Below the pieces are notes generated by a model. It did no database searches and was not told where the DNA came from. It saw only the letters and a program-made list of their open reading frames with translations. From CAYXVF01 sp964468125 (GTDB lineage Bacteria > Myxococcota > XYA12-FULL-58-9 > CAYXVF01): a stretch of DNA of 64,000 nt. Location: the NCBI GenBank assembly GCA_964468125.1, contig CAYXVF010000004.1:43929-107928 (forward strand), in the 5' to 3' direction. Each line of letters begins with the position of its first letter. Position 1 is the stretch's first letter. Shown piece after piece: positions 20,423-29,575 of the stretch. The position numbers and the translations under genes are program-made.

Positions 20423-21333
20423 TGGTCGCAGTCGAAGCCCATGCGCGGCCGCAGCGCTCGCTCCCCGAGCCCACAGCACTGCTCCAGCTCCTCAAGCCAG
20501 TCACCTGGTTCCCGCCGATGTGGGCCCTTGCCTGCGGGTTCGTTTCCGCCGGCGGGCCTCTCCTGTCACGCTGGCCCTTCGTGGTCGGCGCCGTGCTCCT
20601 CGCCGGTCCGTTCATGTGCGGCACGAGTCAGGTGGTCAATGACTGGTTTGACCGACACGTCGACGCCATCAACGAGCCGCACCGCCCGATTCCCTCGGGT
20701 CGCGTCCCGGGTCGCTGGGGCCTCTACTTCGCGATCGTCTGGTCCGCGGTATCGCTCGTCGTGGCGTTCCTTCTCGGGACTTGGATCTTCATCGCGTCGA
20801 GCGTGGGAATGGTGCTCGCCTGGATGTACAGCGCCCCCCCCTTCCGCCTGAAGCAAAACGGCTGGCTCGGCGCGACCGCCGTCGGCTTTTCCTACGAGAG
20901 CCTGCCCTGGTTCACCGGCGCGGCGGCCCTGACCGTGAGCTTCCCGGACTGGAAGATCCTGCTGCTCGCCCTCGCCTACGGCGTCGGCGCCTTCGGCATT
21001 CTGGTGACGAATGACTTCAAGGCCCTCGAGGGAGACCGAAAGCTCGGTGTGAGTTCCGTACCGGTGCTTCTCGGGGTCAAACCCGCTGCGTGGCTCGCGG
21101 TGCTGGTGATGATCCTGCCGCAATTCGTGGTCGTAGGGTCGCTCCTCGCCTGGGGCCGGCCGATCCACGCGGCGATCATCGGTGTCTTCATCGCCATTCA
21201 GATCGGACTGGCGTCTGCTTTCGTCAAAGATCCTAGAGGAAAGGACGTGTGGTTCAACGCGACCGGCATTCCGCTCTCCGTGCTCGGAATGATGGTCGCG
21301 GCTCTCGCTGTGCGAACCCTGGGGGGGGTTTGA
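20422..21333 (+). CDS. bchG: Bacteriochlorophyll synthase (bacteriochlorophyllide prenyltransferase)
   Basis: BchG attaches geranylgeranyl or phytyl diphosphate to bacteriochlorophyllide a in the membrane. The 303-residue UbiA-family protein carries the prenyl-diphosphate and Mg-binding motif NDWFDRHVDAINEPHRPIPS and the second Asp-rich region NDFKALEGDRKLGV, with about eight membrane helices. ATG 20422 overlaps the ppsR stop. The gene order ppsR-bchG-lhaA-bchP is the classic one in purple bacteria, which supports assignment to BchG rather than another UbiA enzyme. No truncation is visible. Confidence 0.95.
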   Translation: MVAVEAHARPQRSLPEPTALLQLLKPVTWFPPMWALACGFVSAGGPLLSRWPFVVGAVLLAGPFMCGTSQVVNDWFDRHVDAINEPHRPIPSGRVPGRWGLYFAIVWSAVSLVVAFLLGTWIFIASSVGMVLAWMYSAPPFRLKQNGWLGATAVGFSYESLPWFTGAAALTVSFPDWKILLLALAYGVGAFGILVTNDFKALEGDRKLGVSSVPVLLGVKPAAWLAVLVMILPQFVVVGSLLAWGRPIHAAIIGVFIAIQIGLASAFVKDPRGKDVWFNATGIPLSVLGMMVAALAVRTLGGV

Positions 21334-21334
21334 G

Positions 21335-22687
21335 ATGAGTGGGTTACGTGAGTGGATTTTGATCCTGAGGCTGGGGCTCGTTCAGACCGCCCTCGGCGGC
21401 ATCGTCGTCCTCTGCCTCTCCGTTTTTAATCGAGTGATGACCGTCGAGCTCGCGCTCGCAGCGACGATTCCGGGCGCCCTGGTGACGATTCACCACGTGG
21501 TGCAGCTCAGTCGACCGCGCTGGGGCTACGGCGCAGACGTCGGTGGGCGGCGGACGCCGTGGATCATCGGCGGCATGGCGGTGCTGGCGTTAGGGAGTGT
21601 GGTGGCCGCGGCTGCGACCGCGCTCTCGGCGGGAAATCTCACCTTGGGCCTGGTGATCGGAGTCGTCGGCTACCTGTTGATCGGGGTCGGGGTAGGCGCC
21701 GCGGGGACAAACCTCCTCGCGCTCCTCGCCTGGGGCGTGAGCCCAAACCGTCGGGCGGCGGCCGCCGCCACTGTCTGGCTGATGATGATCGTCGGGTTCA
21801 TCCTAACGACAGCGATTACCGGTGCACTCCTCGATCCCTTCTCGCTCGGTCGCTTGATCAGCATTACGAGCGGTGTCGCGGGACTGAGCTTCGTGCTCTC
21901 GCTCGTCGCCATTCTCGGGGTCGAACGCGCCTTCTCACGGGCTCGCGGCGCCGAGAAGACGGCCGAGGAGAACAAGCCCGCCTTCAAAGAGGTCTTCGTG
22001 GAGATCTGGGCCGACCCGAAGGCGCGCGCATTCACGATCTTCGTCGCCGTCGCGATGCTCGCCTACGGCATGCAGGACCTCATTCTCGAGCCCTTCGCGG
22101 GTAAAATCTTTGGCCTCAGCCCCGGTGAGTCGACCCAGCTTTCGAGCAGCCAGTACCAAGGAGCCTTCTTCGGGATGATCCTCGCCGGCGCCCTCGCCGG
22201 CCGACGCGGCGACCGATTTGGCTCGATCCGCGCCTGGACGTTCGGCGGTTGCGCATTCTCCGGCATCGCACTGATCGGACTCGCGATGGCGAGCTTCTTT
22301 CCGCAGTGGCCACTGCGCGAGAACGTTCTCGCCCTCGGGTTCTTCAACGGCATCTTCGCGATCGCCGCGATCAGCTGGATGATGACCCTCGCAGGCGGTG
22401 GCAAGACCCCGCGCGAGGGCAGTCGCATGGGCCTTTGGGGCGCGGCGCAGGCCGTGGGGACCTCCCTCGGAGCGTTCCTCGGGGCATCGAGCGTCGACGT
22501 CGTGGGACTCGCGACGAGCGCGGATCCAGCGACACCCTTCGTAACGGTCTTTGGTCTAGAAGGCGTCATCTTCATTGCGGCGGGTTTCTATGCCCTCCGC
22601 ATGGAGCGCACGTCACACATTCAAAACAACGAGCTGGGGGCGACGAACGCATTGACGCTCGCCGCAGCGGGAGGGGGTGAACCATGA
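21335..22687 (+). CDS. lhaA: LhaA/PucC-type MFS protein (light-harvesting complex assembly)
   Basis: This protein belongs to the BCD family of major facilitator proteins (LhaA, PucC, Orf428), needed for assembly of LH1 or LH2 and possibly for pigment delivery. The 450-residue product has twelve membrane segments and the family's early SRPRWGYGADVGGRRTPWI motif. ATG 21335 is one base after the bchG stop and the end overlaps bchP. Position between bchG and bchP matches Rhodobacter orf428/lhaA. Confidence 0.9.
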   Translation: MSGLREWILILRLGLVQTALGGIVVLCLSVFNRVMTVELALAATIPGALVTIHHVVQLSRPRWGYGADVGGRRTPWIIGGMAVLALGSVVAAAATALSAGNLTLGLVIGVVGYLLIGVGVGAAGTNLLALLAWGVSPNRRAAAAATVWLMMIVGFILTTAITGALLDPFSLGRLISITSGVAGLSFVLSLVAILGVERAFSRARGAEKTAEENKPAFKEVFVEIWADPKARAFTIFVAVAMLAYGMQDLILEPFAGKIFGLSPGESTQLSSSQYQGAFFGMILAGALAGRRGDRFGSIRAWTFGGCAFSGIALIGLAMASFFPQWPLRENVLALGFFNGIFAIAAISWMMTLAGGGKTPREGSRMGLWGAAQAVGTSLGAFLGASSVDVVGLATSADPATPFVTVFGLEGVIFIAAGFYALRMERTSHIQNNELGATNALTLAAAGGGEP

Positions 22688-23868
22688 GTCGCGAACAATT
22701 CGACGTCGTCGTCGTAGGGGGAGGACCGGCGGGCGCCACCGCCGCTCACGAGCTGGCCGAAAAGGGCCGGAGTGTGCTGCTGCTCGATAAACCGGGCCGC
22801 ATCAAGCCCTGCGGAGGGGCGATTCCCCCACGGCTGATCCGCGACTACGAGATCCCTCAGAAGCTTCTGTGCGCGCGCATCAGCTCCGCACGGATGGTCT
22901 CGCCCACAGACCGCACGGTCGACATGCCGATCAATGGCGGCTACGTCGGCATGGTGAACCGCGAGGTCTTCGACGAGTTTCTGCGGGTCCGCGCCGCGGA
23001 AGTCGGCGCCGATCGACGGGACGGCAAATACCTGCACACCGAGCGAGATGCGGATGGGACCGCGGTCGTCGTGTACCGGCCAGAGGGAGCGAGCAGCGAG
23101 GTCAAGATTCGCACGCGTCTCATCATCGGTGCAGACGGCGCAAAATCGCAGGTCGCCAAACAACTCGTTGGCGGACCACCGGTGCCCTGCGTCTCCGCCT
23201 ATCACGAGATCGTCGAGGCGCCGGAAAACCTCTCGGACCTCTACGATCCGAGCCGCTGCGACGTGATCTACAAGGGCGCGATCAGCCCGGACTTCTACGG
23301 TTGGGTCTTCCCGCATGGAGGGACCGCGAGCATCGGGACCGGAACGGCGGTGAAGGGCTGGTCGATCAAGGGAGCCACGCGCGATCTTCGCGCCGCGGCC
23401 GGACTGAGCGACGCCAAGACGATTCGAGTGGAAGGCGCGCCGATCCCGATGAAGCCGCGCAAGCGCTGGGACAATGGGCGTGACGTGATCCTGTGCGGAG
23501 ACGCGGCCGGCACGGTTGCACCGGCTTCAGGCGAAGGCATCTACTATGCGATGTACGGCGGCAGCTGTGCCGCGGAAGCGGGACACGCCTTTCTCAACTG
23601 TGACAACCCAGTGGCACTTAAACATGCCCGTAAGAAGTTCATGAAGCACCACGGGCGCGTGTTTTGGGTCCTTGGGATCCTTCAGCGCTTCTGGTACAGC
23701 TCGGACAAGCGGCGCGAACGCTTCGTGAGCATCTGCCGCGATGAGGACGTACAGGACCTCACTTGGCAGGCATACATGAACAAGGAGCTCGTCCGCGCCA
23801 AGCCGGCGGCGCACATGCGGATCTTCTTCAAGGACATTGCGCACCTCATGGGGCTCGTTTCGCCCTAG
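22684..23868 (+). CDS. bchP: Geranylgeranyl reductase BchP
   Basis: BchP reduces the geranylgeranyl tail of bacteriochlorophyll to phytyl using NADPH and FAD. The 394-residue flavoprotein starts with a canonical FAD Rossmann motif (VVVVGGGPAGATAAHELAEK), then LLDKPGRIKPCGGAIPPRLI, and has the second FAD motif ILCGDAAGTVAPASGEGIYY. Length and motifs indicate an intact enzyme. ATG 22684 overlaps the lhaA stop (ATGA). It is the last well-known gene of this + strand pigment operon. Confidence 0.94.
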   Translation: MSREQFDVVVVGGGPAGATAAHELAEKGRSVLLLDKPGRIKPCGGAIPPRLIRDYEIPQKLLCARISSARMVSPTDRTVDMPINGGYVGMVNREVFDEFLRVRAAEVGADRRDGKYLHTERDADGTAVVVYRPEGASSEVKIRTRLIIGADGAKSQVAKQLVGGPPVPCVSAYHEIVEAPENLSDLYDPSRCDVIYKGAISPDFYGWVFPHGGTASIGTGTAVKGWSIKGATRDLRAAAGLSDAKTIRVEGAPIPMKPRKRWDNGRDVILCGDAAGTVAPASGEGIYYAMYGGSCAAEAGHAFLNCDNPVALKHARKKFMKHHGRVFWVLGILQRFWYSSDKRRERFVSICRDEDVQDLTWQAYMNKELVRAKPAAHMRIFFKDIAHLMGLVSP

Positions 23869-23874
23869 GCTGCG

Positions 23875-24141
23875 GTGACCGAGTGGATCGAGAGCGGTGA
23901 CTACCTCTGGTTTATTCTCGGGGTCGTCGTGGTCGAGGCGCTCGCGCTCAGCGTGGCGTCACGCCGAGTCTCGGGCTCCCTGACTGTCGTCGACGTCATC
24001 TTCCAACTCGCGGCGGGTGCGTTGCTGCTTCTCGCGGTTCGTAGCGCACTCATCGATGAGCCCTGGGCGGCCCTCGCCTTCGTCACCGCGTCGCTGCCCG
24101 CACACCTGGCGGATCTCTACCGCAGGTGGTCACAGGCGTAG
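23875..24141 (+). CDS. Small membrane protein downstream of bchP
   Basis: I do not recognise this 88-residue protein. It has three hydrophobic stretches (about residues 10-28, 35-58 and 64-80) and a short basic C-terminus (LYRRWSQA). It starts with GTG six bases after bchP, so it is very likely cotranscribed with the pigment genes. The convergent next gene ends four bases after its stop. A role in pigment or antenna assembly is possible only by association. Confidence 0.6.
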   Translation: MTEWIESGDYLWFILGVVVVEALALSVASRRVSGSLTVVDVIFQLAAGALLLLAVRSALIDEPWAALAFVTASLPAHLADLYRRWSQA

Positions 24142-24145
24142 CGGC

Positions 24146-24925
24146 TCAGGGTTTCGCGAACAGCTCCGGGTCGAAGCCGTTGTTGAACTTCAGGTCCTTC
24201 ATGGTCTCGAGCGTCCATTTGGCTTCGCTCGCGACGTTTCCCTCCCAATCGGAGGCGGTGTACTTGCGCTGAGTGGGGAGCTTTACGCCGTCTAAGTCTT
24301 CGTACTCGACGGTCATGAGCAGCGGCTCGCTGCGACCGAAGGCCATGACCGTGAACAAGAACCGATCAACGAGCTTGGTTTCGGGGTGAATGTAGAGGAC
24401 ATAGGCGTCCTTCGCGTCCCCGACTCCGTCTTTGAAGCCGATCGTCACGACCTCGTAGTCGACTCCATCGACTGAGCGCGTTCCTTCGTATCGGTAGGTG
24501 ACCCCGGGATCCGCGAGCTTTTGCATCATCGCGAACCAGTAGAAGTTCGTCTTGCGGCTGAATCGTGCCCGGCTCAGCAGCGCCTCATCGTCACGAGGGC
24601 TGCCGTCGACGGTGACCCAAGCGGAGCGTCCGTCGAAGCCCTGGATCAAAACGCCTTCGAGGTCCGGCGAGGTCACGCCTCGCTCGAGAAACTTCGCCCA
24701 GGACAGCTCGCCCGCGAAGCGATAGCGTTCGAGAGACACATCACGATCGCCACTCGCTCGCTCGTAGACATAGGTGTACTCGACATCTCGTTTCTCTCGC
24801 AGCTGCTCCATCGGTCCTACAGTCTCGATCATCTCCATGACGAGCGCCTTGCCTCGCACGCTCGTTGGCTCTGCGGCGACGAGCGTAGAAAGAGCGAGTC
24901 CACACGCGGAAATTGTGTTCATCAT
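24146..24925 (-). CDS. Secreted protein with LolA/LolB-like or DUF6503-like fold
   Basis: The 259-residue product begins with a short signal peptide (about 18 residues, cleavage after LVAA). The body has alternating beta strands: a DVEYTYVYER pattern early, GFDGRSAWVTVDGSP in the middle, and late DAYVLYIHPETKLVDRFLF and YEDLDGVKLPTQRKYT. This is the layout of periplasmic outer-membrane lipoprotein-sorting-like or DUF6503 proteins. ATG 24925 follows AGGAGAG at good spacing. It is a single-gene unit, convergent with the photosynthesis operon. Function unknown; family assignment tentative. Confidence 0.65.
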   Translation of the reverse strand: MMNTISACGLALSTLVAAEPTSVRGKALVMEMIETVGPMEQLREKRDVEYTYVYERASGDRDVSLERYRFAGELSWAKFLERGVTSPDLEGVLIQGFDGRSAWVTVDGSPRDDEALLSRARFSRKTNFYWFAMMQKLADPGVTYRYEGTRSVDGVDYEVVTIGFKDGVGDAKDAYVLYIHPETKLVDRFLFTVMAFGRSEPLLMTVEYEDLDGVKLPTQRKYTASDWEGNVASEAKWTLETMKDLKFNNGFDPELFAKP

Positions 24926-25254
24926 CGAATCTCTCCTGTTGGGGAGCGAGGTACGCTCGCCGGTCGCGCCGTTACGCCTTTTTTGGGAACCGATGGGGAG
25001 ACTGGGACGTGTAGCGTGTCGTTGTGGCTAGGAGACCGTCTCGAGAGCGCGCTCGCGGCGGAGCTCGGCGAGGAAACCGCCGTGCTAGTCCGCCGGCACG
25101 ACGACGGGTTCGGAGGGCGCGTGCGAAGCTCACACGGGTGCCCTGAGTAACACTCAGTCCTACATCCGTCGTAGGGATTAACATTCGTAAAAGATGACGC
25201 GGTGTGCGTGATCTCACTTCGCGAAGCCGTGGCCTTGCGTTCATATAGACTTTG
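24926..25254. other. Intergenic region between divergent genes
   Basis: These 329 bases lie between a minus-strand secreted-protein gene and the plus-strand PilZ-kinase and should contain both promoters. I see no gene with supporting features, no hairpin with a T-run, and no TGT-N12-ACA operator. Confidence 0.5.
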
Positions 25255-26622
25255 ATGCCGGTCTCAACCGCCCAGCCGCGATGGTCGATCTACGCGCACG
25301 TCGAGCCGCGCCGTTCCCGGATCGATTGCGCCTGGAACGCCGTCAACATCAGCCGCAGCGGGGTCTTTGTGGCGGGCCAGCCACTGCTGAAGGCGGGCTC
25401 GAAGCTGGATGTGGTGCTCCATCTCCCTGGCGTCTACGGGCCGAGCATCGAGGTCAACGGTAGGGTCGAGGTGATATGGAACCGGCCTCCCAAAGAAGCG
25501 ACGCGCGATCGACCGGCTGGTATGGGCTGTCGTTTTCTTCAGCTCGAGCCGCGTAGTCGCCACGAGCTCGACTCGTTCATCGACGAGCTTCAGGACCATC
25601 GCCCTGCGGACTCCGGCGGATTTCGATCCGTTGCACCTGCAGTACCGCCACCGCCGGAAGCCGAGGATGACGTGATCTCCCTCGAGGACATCGTCGATCG
25701 CCCCAAGACGCCGAGCATCATCGAGCCCTTCAGTGGCGAGCCCATGCCGCGTGCGGTAGTCCCGAAGACCTACGACACGCAGGAAAAGCTCGGTCACTAT
25801 CGACTGTTGCGCACACTGGGAACGGGCGGCATGGGAGAGGTCTTCTTGGCCGAACACGAGCTCATCGGCCGCCGCGTGGCGATCAAGCGCCTGCACGACC
25901 AGTTCTCGCGCGATCCGCAAGCGGTTCGTCGGTTTTTCGATGAAGCGAAGCTGATCAATCAGATTTCGCACCCGAACATCGTCGAGGTCACAGACCTCGT
26001 CTGCGACCAGCAAAACCTCTACTACGTGATGGAGCTCGTCGAAGGCACGACTCTCCTCGACGTGATCAAGCGCGAGAAGGGCCTGCCCCTCGAACGCGTT
26101 CTCAGAGTCGGCCTCCAGCTCGCCGACGCGCTCGACGCCGTGCACAACGCCGGGATCATTCATCGGGACCTAAAACCTGACAACGTGCTCCTGACGCACC
26201 GGGCGGGTCGCAGTGACGTGGTCAAATTGTTGGACTTCGGGATTGCGAAGCTCCGCGTCGCTCACGAGCACGGCAGCCGCCACACGATGGTCGGGTTCGT
26301 CGTGGGCACGCCCGGCTACATGGCCCCGGAGCAGATCATGGGTGAGGCACTCGACCATCGAACGGACCTCTACGGGCTCGGGGTCCTGCTGCACGAAATG
26401 GTGGGCGGCAAGAGAGCGTTTTCGGGGAAGAGCTTCGGTGAGCTGATGCTGAAACAGTCCACGCAGGTCCCCGCACCACCGAAACCACCTCGGGGCGCGG
26501 ACATTCCGCTTGAGCTGAAGACGCTGATCGTGCAATGCCTCGAGCTCGCGCCCGCGGATCGTCCGCAGAGCGCCGCGGAAGTGCGCGATCGTTTGCGAAC
26601 CGCCCTCGCCAACGCTGCCTGA
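25255..26622 (+). CDS. Ser/Thr protein kinase with N-terminal PilZ domain
   Basis: The 455-residue cytoplasmic protein joins a PilZ-like domain (residues about 5-110, with RSRIDCAWNAVNISRSGVFV and GMGCRFLQLEP patterns) to a eukaryotic-type kinase domain (about 180-455). Kinase motifs are complete: glycine loop GTGGMGEVF, lysine in VAIKRL, catalytic IIHRDLKPDNVLL, DFGIAK and APEQIMG. PilZ domains often sense cyclic di-GMP, but the canonical RxxxR motif is not clear here. ATG 25255 is chosen over TTG 25252. Such PilZ-kinase fusions are common in Myxococcota. No membrane helix is seen. Confidence 0.9.
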   Translation: MPVSTAQPRWSIYAHVEPRRSRIDCAWNAVNISRSGVFVAGQPLLKAGSKLDVVLHLPGVYGPSIEVNGRVEVIWNRPPKEATRDRPAGMGCRFLQLEPRSRHELDSFIDELQDHRPADSGGFRSVAPAVPPPPEAEDDVISLEDIVDRPKTPSIIEPFSGEPMPRAVVPKTYDTQEKLGHYRLLRTLGTGGMGEVFLAEHELIGRRVAIKRLHDQFSRDPQAVRRFFDEAKLINQISHPNIVEVTDLVCDQQNLYYVMELVEGTTLLDVIKREKGLPLERVLRVGLQLADALDAVHNAGIIHRDLKPDNVLLTHRAGRSDVVKLLDFGIAKLRVAHEHGSRHTMVGFVVGTPGYMAPEQIMGEALDHRTDLYGLGVLLHEMVGGKRAFSGKSFGELMLKQSTQVPAPPKPPRGADIPLELKTLIVQCLELAPADRPQSAAEVRDRLRTALANAA

Positions 26623-26832
26623 GCCATCGCGCCCCAGGTTTTCCCGCGATTCTGGGCCAAAAAACTGGTGTTTGGGCGCGAAAATCGATGACAGTTCGAA
26701 TCTGCGCGCCTCGATTAAACATCAAAGGGTTGCGTGTGTCTCGACGACTTTACTGGTATGTCGCTCGGGACGTTTTAGGCGCTTTGCCGGACTCATTCTG
26801 GCTAGGCGCATCATAGACAAGGGAGAAACATC

Positions 26833-27246
26833 GTGGACATCACGCGAGACATTGAACAGATCAGCCGTCGCGACGCCCTGAAGATTGTCGGTGGTGTGGC
26901 CGTAACCGGCGCGCTGGCGCTTGCCGGTTGCCAACAGGAAGCGGCCAAGGCCCCGGAAGTGAGGGCCCCGAGCGCGCCTACCGCTCCGGCACCGGAGCCA
27001 AAGCCCGAAGAGCCCGCGGCTGCGGACGCCGGCGGGGGGTGCAACGAGGGTATCGACGATGCGTCGAAGACCATGCGCACGACCCTCAAGTACGTCGAGA
27101 AGTCGCCGGAAGAGGGTAAAGTGTGCTCGAACTGCGCGCAGTACAAGGAACCGGAAGGCGACTCCGAGTGCGGTGGCTGCAACCTGTTCGCCGGTCAGGT
27201 GAACCCGAACGGCTACTGCATCAGCTACGCCCCCAAGGCGACCTGA
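26833..27246 (+). CDS. High-potential iron-sulfur protein (HiPIP), Tat-exported, possibly a lipoprotein
   Basis: HiPIP is a small periplasmic 4Fe-4S electron carrier. It takes electrons from Complex III or bc1 and gives them to a reaction-centre cytochrome or an oxidase. The 137-residue precursor has a twin-arginine region (ISRRDALKIVGG) and a LALAGC lipobox (C33), a Pro/Ala/Glu linker, then the HiPIP domain with likely ligands C98, C101, C116 and C129 (VCSNCAQY, GGCNLFAG, GYCISY). C113 is an extra cysteine. The start is GTG 26833 after GGGAGA. Alternative Complex III, HiPIP and caa3 oxidase form a known electron chain, and all three are in this window. Confidence 0.93.
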   Translation: MDITRDIEQISRRDALKIVGGVAVTGALALAGCQQEAAKAPEVRAPSAPTAPAPEPKPEEPAAADAGGGCNEGIDDASKTMRTTLKYVEKSPEEGKVCSNCAQYKEPEGDSECGGCNLFAGQVNPNGYCISYAPKAT

Positions 27247-27272
27247 GCAGTCCGTAAATGACGGAAACAAAG

Positions 27273-27313
27273 AGCGCGCTCCCCTTTCTGGCTTGGGGAG
27301 CGCGCTTTTTTTT
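27273..27313 (+). terminator. Rho-independent terminator after the HiPIP gene
   Basis: A perfect 12-base stem (27273-27284 with 27295-27306, AGCGCGCTCCCC and its complement) has a 10-base loop and runs into eight T residues. It ends the HiPIP transcript. Confidence 0.95.
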
Positions 27314-27360
27314 CCCAGCGTCGCCTTTTCATTTCGAACCGATGCCGCTTCACCGACGGC

Positions 27361-27606
27361 GTGAAAGAGGCTGGTTGGTGCGTGGTTCCGGAGCACTTTG
27401 GCAAGGGCTACGCCACCGAAGCAATGACGCGCGCCCATCAGTGGCTCGAAGACGAAATCGGCGCCGAGCGCACCGTGTGTATCATCGAGCCTGACAACAC
27501 GCCGTCCATGGCCCTGGCGAATCGGTTGGGCTATCGGCGCTTTGGTGGGTTCGAGATCAAAGGGACCGCAGTCGGCCTTTTCGACCGTCATATCCCCAGC
27601 AACTGA
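27361..27606 (+). pseudogene. C-terminal remnant of a GNAT acetyltransferase
   Basis: The 81 codons from GTG 27361 read AGWCVVPEHFGKGYATEAM, then IIEPDNTPSMALANRLGYRR, the acetyl-CoA-binding core and C-terminal helix of a RimJ/RimL-like N-acetyltransferase. The first half of such a protein (about 80-90 residues) is missing, and the frame upstream runs into the HiPIP terminator. I call it a truncated gene, although expression of the fragment cannot be excluded. It overlaps the end of the convergent nickel permease gene by about 19 bases. Confidence 0.7.
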
Positions 27607-28328
27607 ATTCCGAGGCCACTCAGGGCGATCGCAAGTCCCGCCGCGGTGTGCACGTGACGCTCGAGGACGTCGAAGATCTTTGCGCGCAGCCCGTAGAAGC
27701 CGAAGGTCACGACCGTCAGCATGGTCGCCACCGTAGCGATACCGAACACCGCCACCACCGCGAGCACGAGCCAGGGGTCGCTCTGCGATGCGGGAACCAT
27801 CAGGAGCGGGATCAACGCTTCGCACGGGCCCAGCACAAAAATGACAAAGAGGGCGCCGACCGTTGGTGCCGCCTTCACGAACCCACCGGTGACATAGTCC
27901 CCGTGGTGGTGGTGGCGATGGCCGGACTCGGTGGGCTCGGCGTGATCGTGCGCATGACTGTGGACCGTGCCGTCTTCGTGCAGGTGCGCCGGAGAGCGTT
28001 TGCGCCACCCGCGATAGAATCCCCAGACGGTGTAGGCGAGACCAAAACCAATGAGCGTCCAGGCCGCGAGCGAGCCTCGTTGACTCTCGATCCACTCGAG
28101 CTGGCTCACGGCCACGCCCAAACCGATGCCGAACGCGCCGATCAACACGGACGAGAGCACGTGCCCCACGCCGCAGAGAGAGGTGATGAGCCAGGTCTTG
28201 CGTAGGGACCAGCCTTGGGCGCGACTGAGGACGATGAAAGGAATGGCGTGGTCCACGCCGATCAGCGTGTGGAGCACCCCGACGGTCGCCGCGGTGGCGA
28301 GCAGGGTTTGTTCGATGCCGTCATCCAT
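27588..28328 (-). CDS. Nickel/cobalt permease-like membrane protein with His-rich loop
   Basis: The product of about 246 residues has six or seven membrane helices. The first helix region holds HTLIGVDHAIPFIVL, similar to the metal-binding motif of NicO/UreH-type nickel transporters. A central loop is strongly His-rich (HLHEDGTVHSHAHDH and HRHHHHGDY), typical for metal loading. The gene is last in the hyp operon and overlaps hypB, so nickel uptake for hydrogenase maturation is the likely role. I start at ATG 28328; GTG 28337 is an alternative. Confidence 0.82.
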   Translation of the reverse strand: MDDGIEQTLLATAATVGVLHTLIGVDHAIPFIVLSRAQGWSLRKTWLITSLCGVGHVLSSVLIGAFGIGLGVAVSQLEWIESQRGSLAAWTLIGFGLAYTVWGFYRGWRKRSPAHLHEDGTVHSHAHDHAEPTESGHRHHHHGDYVTGGFVKAAPTVGALFVIFVLGPCEALIPLLMVPASQSDPWLVLAVVAVFGIATVATMLTVVTFGFYGLRAKIFDVLERHVHTAAGLAIALSGLGIQLLGI

Positions 28329-29244
28329 GGGCTTCACCGGAAACGCGGCGAACGGGATGCCGTGATTCGAGCCAATCGTACCACGCGCTCAAGCCTTCGC
28401 CGGAGGTAGAGGAGACTTCCAGCAGACCCGCGTTGGGCGCGACCTTGCGAACGTTTTCGCGACAGAGCGCGAGGTCAAAGCTCAGGTGAGGAAGCAGGTC
28501 GATCTTCGTGATCAACACGAGGTCCGCGGTGCGGAACATGTGCGGATACTTGAGCGGTTTGTCTTCTCCTTCGGTGATCGAGAAGAGCACAACCCGCGCG
28601 TGCTCGCCGAGATCGAAGAGCGCCGGGCACACCAGATTGCCGACGTTCTCGATGAACAAGATGGAACCGGCGCTCGGCTTCACATGCTCGATCCCCCGAG
28701 CCACCATGTCCGCCTCCAAGTGGCAGCCGGTTCCGGTGTTGATCTGAATGACCTTGGCGCCGGTCGCTTTGATGCGCTCCGCGTCGGCGGCAGTTTCCTG
28801 GTCACCCTCGATCACCTGAAGCGGGTAGCGTTCCTTGAGGTCTTCCAGAGTCCGAACGAGCAAGGTGGTTTTGCCGGACCCCGGCGAGCTCATCACGTTG
28901 AGCGCCAGGGTCTCACGCCCCGCGAAAAACCCGCGGTTTTGGGCGGCGATTGTGTCGTTCTTGGCCAATACCGCCTGCTCGAGGTGGATCATCTCGTGGC
29001 TCGGCGCCGGCGCGCGCAGGCTACCGTCGTCCCTGGCGGCATGGTCGTGACCATGGTGATGGTGGTCGTGGCCGTGGTGATGGTGACCATCGCCTTGGTC
29101 GGGGCTGTGGTCGTGAGAGTGATGACCGCGGTCGTGCGAATGACGCACGACCGTTCCATCCGGCATCACGTGCTCATGCTCGCCGGTAACCGGGTCGATC
29201 ATCGTGGTCTTCGCTCCGTCAGAACAGCCGCAAGTCGTACACAT
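28321..29244 (-). CDS. hypB: Hydrogenase nickel incorporation GTPase HypB
   Basis: HypB uses GTP to insert nickel into the [NiFe] hydrogenase large subunit together with HypA. The 307-residue protein has the N-terminal metal motif CTTCGC (residues 2-7), a His-rich stretch (roughly residues 35-70) for nickel storage, and a SIMIBI GTPase domain with P-loop SSPGSGKTT, then EGDQETAADAER, NTGTGCHLEADM and a guanine-binding TKIDLLP. It is complete. It lies directly after hypA in the hyp operon. Confidence 0.96.
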   Translation of the reverse strand: MCTTCGCSDGAKTTMIDPVTGEHEHVMPDGTVVRHSHDRGHHSHDHSPDQGDGHHHHGHDHHHHGHDHAARDDGSLRAPAPSHEMIHLEQAVLAKNDTIAAQNRGFFAGRETLALNVMSSPGSGKTTLLVRTLEDLKERYPLQVIEGDQETAADAERIKATGAKVIQINTGTGCHLEADMVARGIEHVKPSAGSILFIENVGNLVCPALFDLGEHARVVLFSITEGEDKPLKYPHMFRTADLVLITKIDLLPHLSFDLALCRENVRKVAPNAGLLEVSSTSGEGLSAWYDWLESRHPVRRVSGEAHG

Positions 29245-29245
29245 G

Positions 29246-29575
29246 TCATACCTCCAACGATTTCACCGCGAGCTCCTGACCCGCGGTGATCGCGACCGCA
29301 TAGGAGCCGCAGTCTTCGCACACGCCGAAGGGCGCATCGAGCTTCATTTCGGCGCCGCAATCCATGCAGCGCCCCTTGCCGGGAGGTTGGTGAATCTCGA
29401 GGGTCGCGCCCTCCACCACCGTCCCTTTCGCACAGACGTCAAAACAGAAACGCACGGACTCAGCCATCACGTCGGACAAAGCCCCGATCTCGAGCACCAC
29501 GCGCTTCACAGGCCGATTTCCGGCATTTTCCGCGCAAATCGCGACGATACTCTTGGTGATCCCGAGCTCGTGCAT
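29246..29575 (-). CDS. hypA: Hydrogenase maturation nickel metallochaperone HypA
   Basis: HypA carries nickel to the hydrogenase precursor. The 109-residue protein starts MHELGI, where the Met-His-Glu end binds nickel, and has the zinc site CMDC and CEDC. ATG 29575 overlaps the hypE stop (TGATG) and is preferred over a start two codons upstream. The protein has normal length. Confidence 0.95.
   Translation of the reverse strand: MHELGITKSIVAICAENAGNRPVKRVVLEIGALSDVMAESVRFCFDVCAKGTVVEGATLEIHQPPGKGRCMDCGAEMKLDAPFGVCEDCGSYAVAITAGQELAVKSLEV

Noticed and set aside
28950..29190. GTG/ATG-rich repeats as a microsatellite
   Set aside because: They encode the His-rich metal-binding stretch of HypB and are explained by coding constraint.
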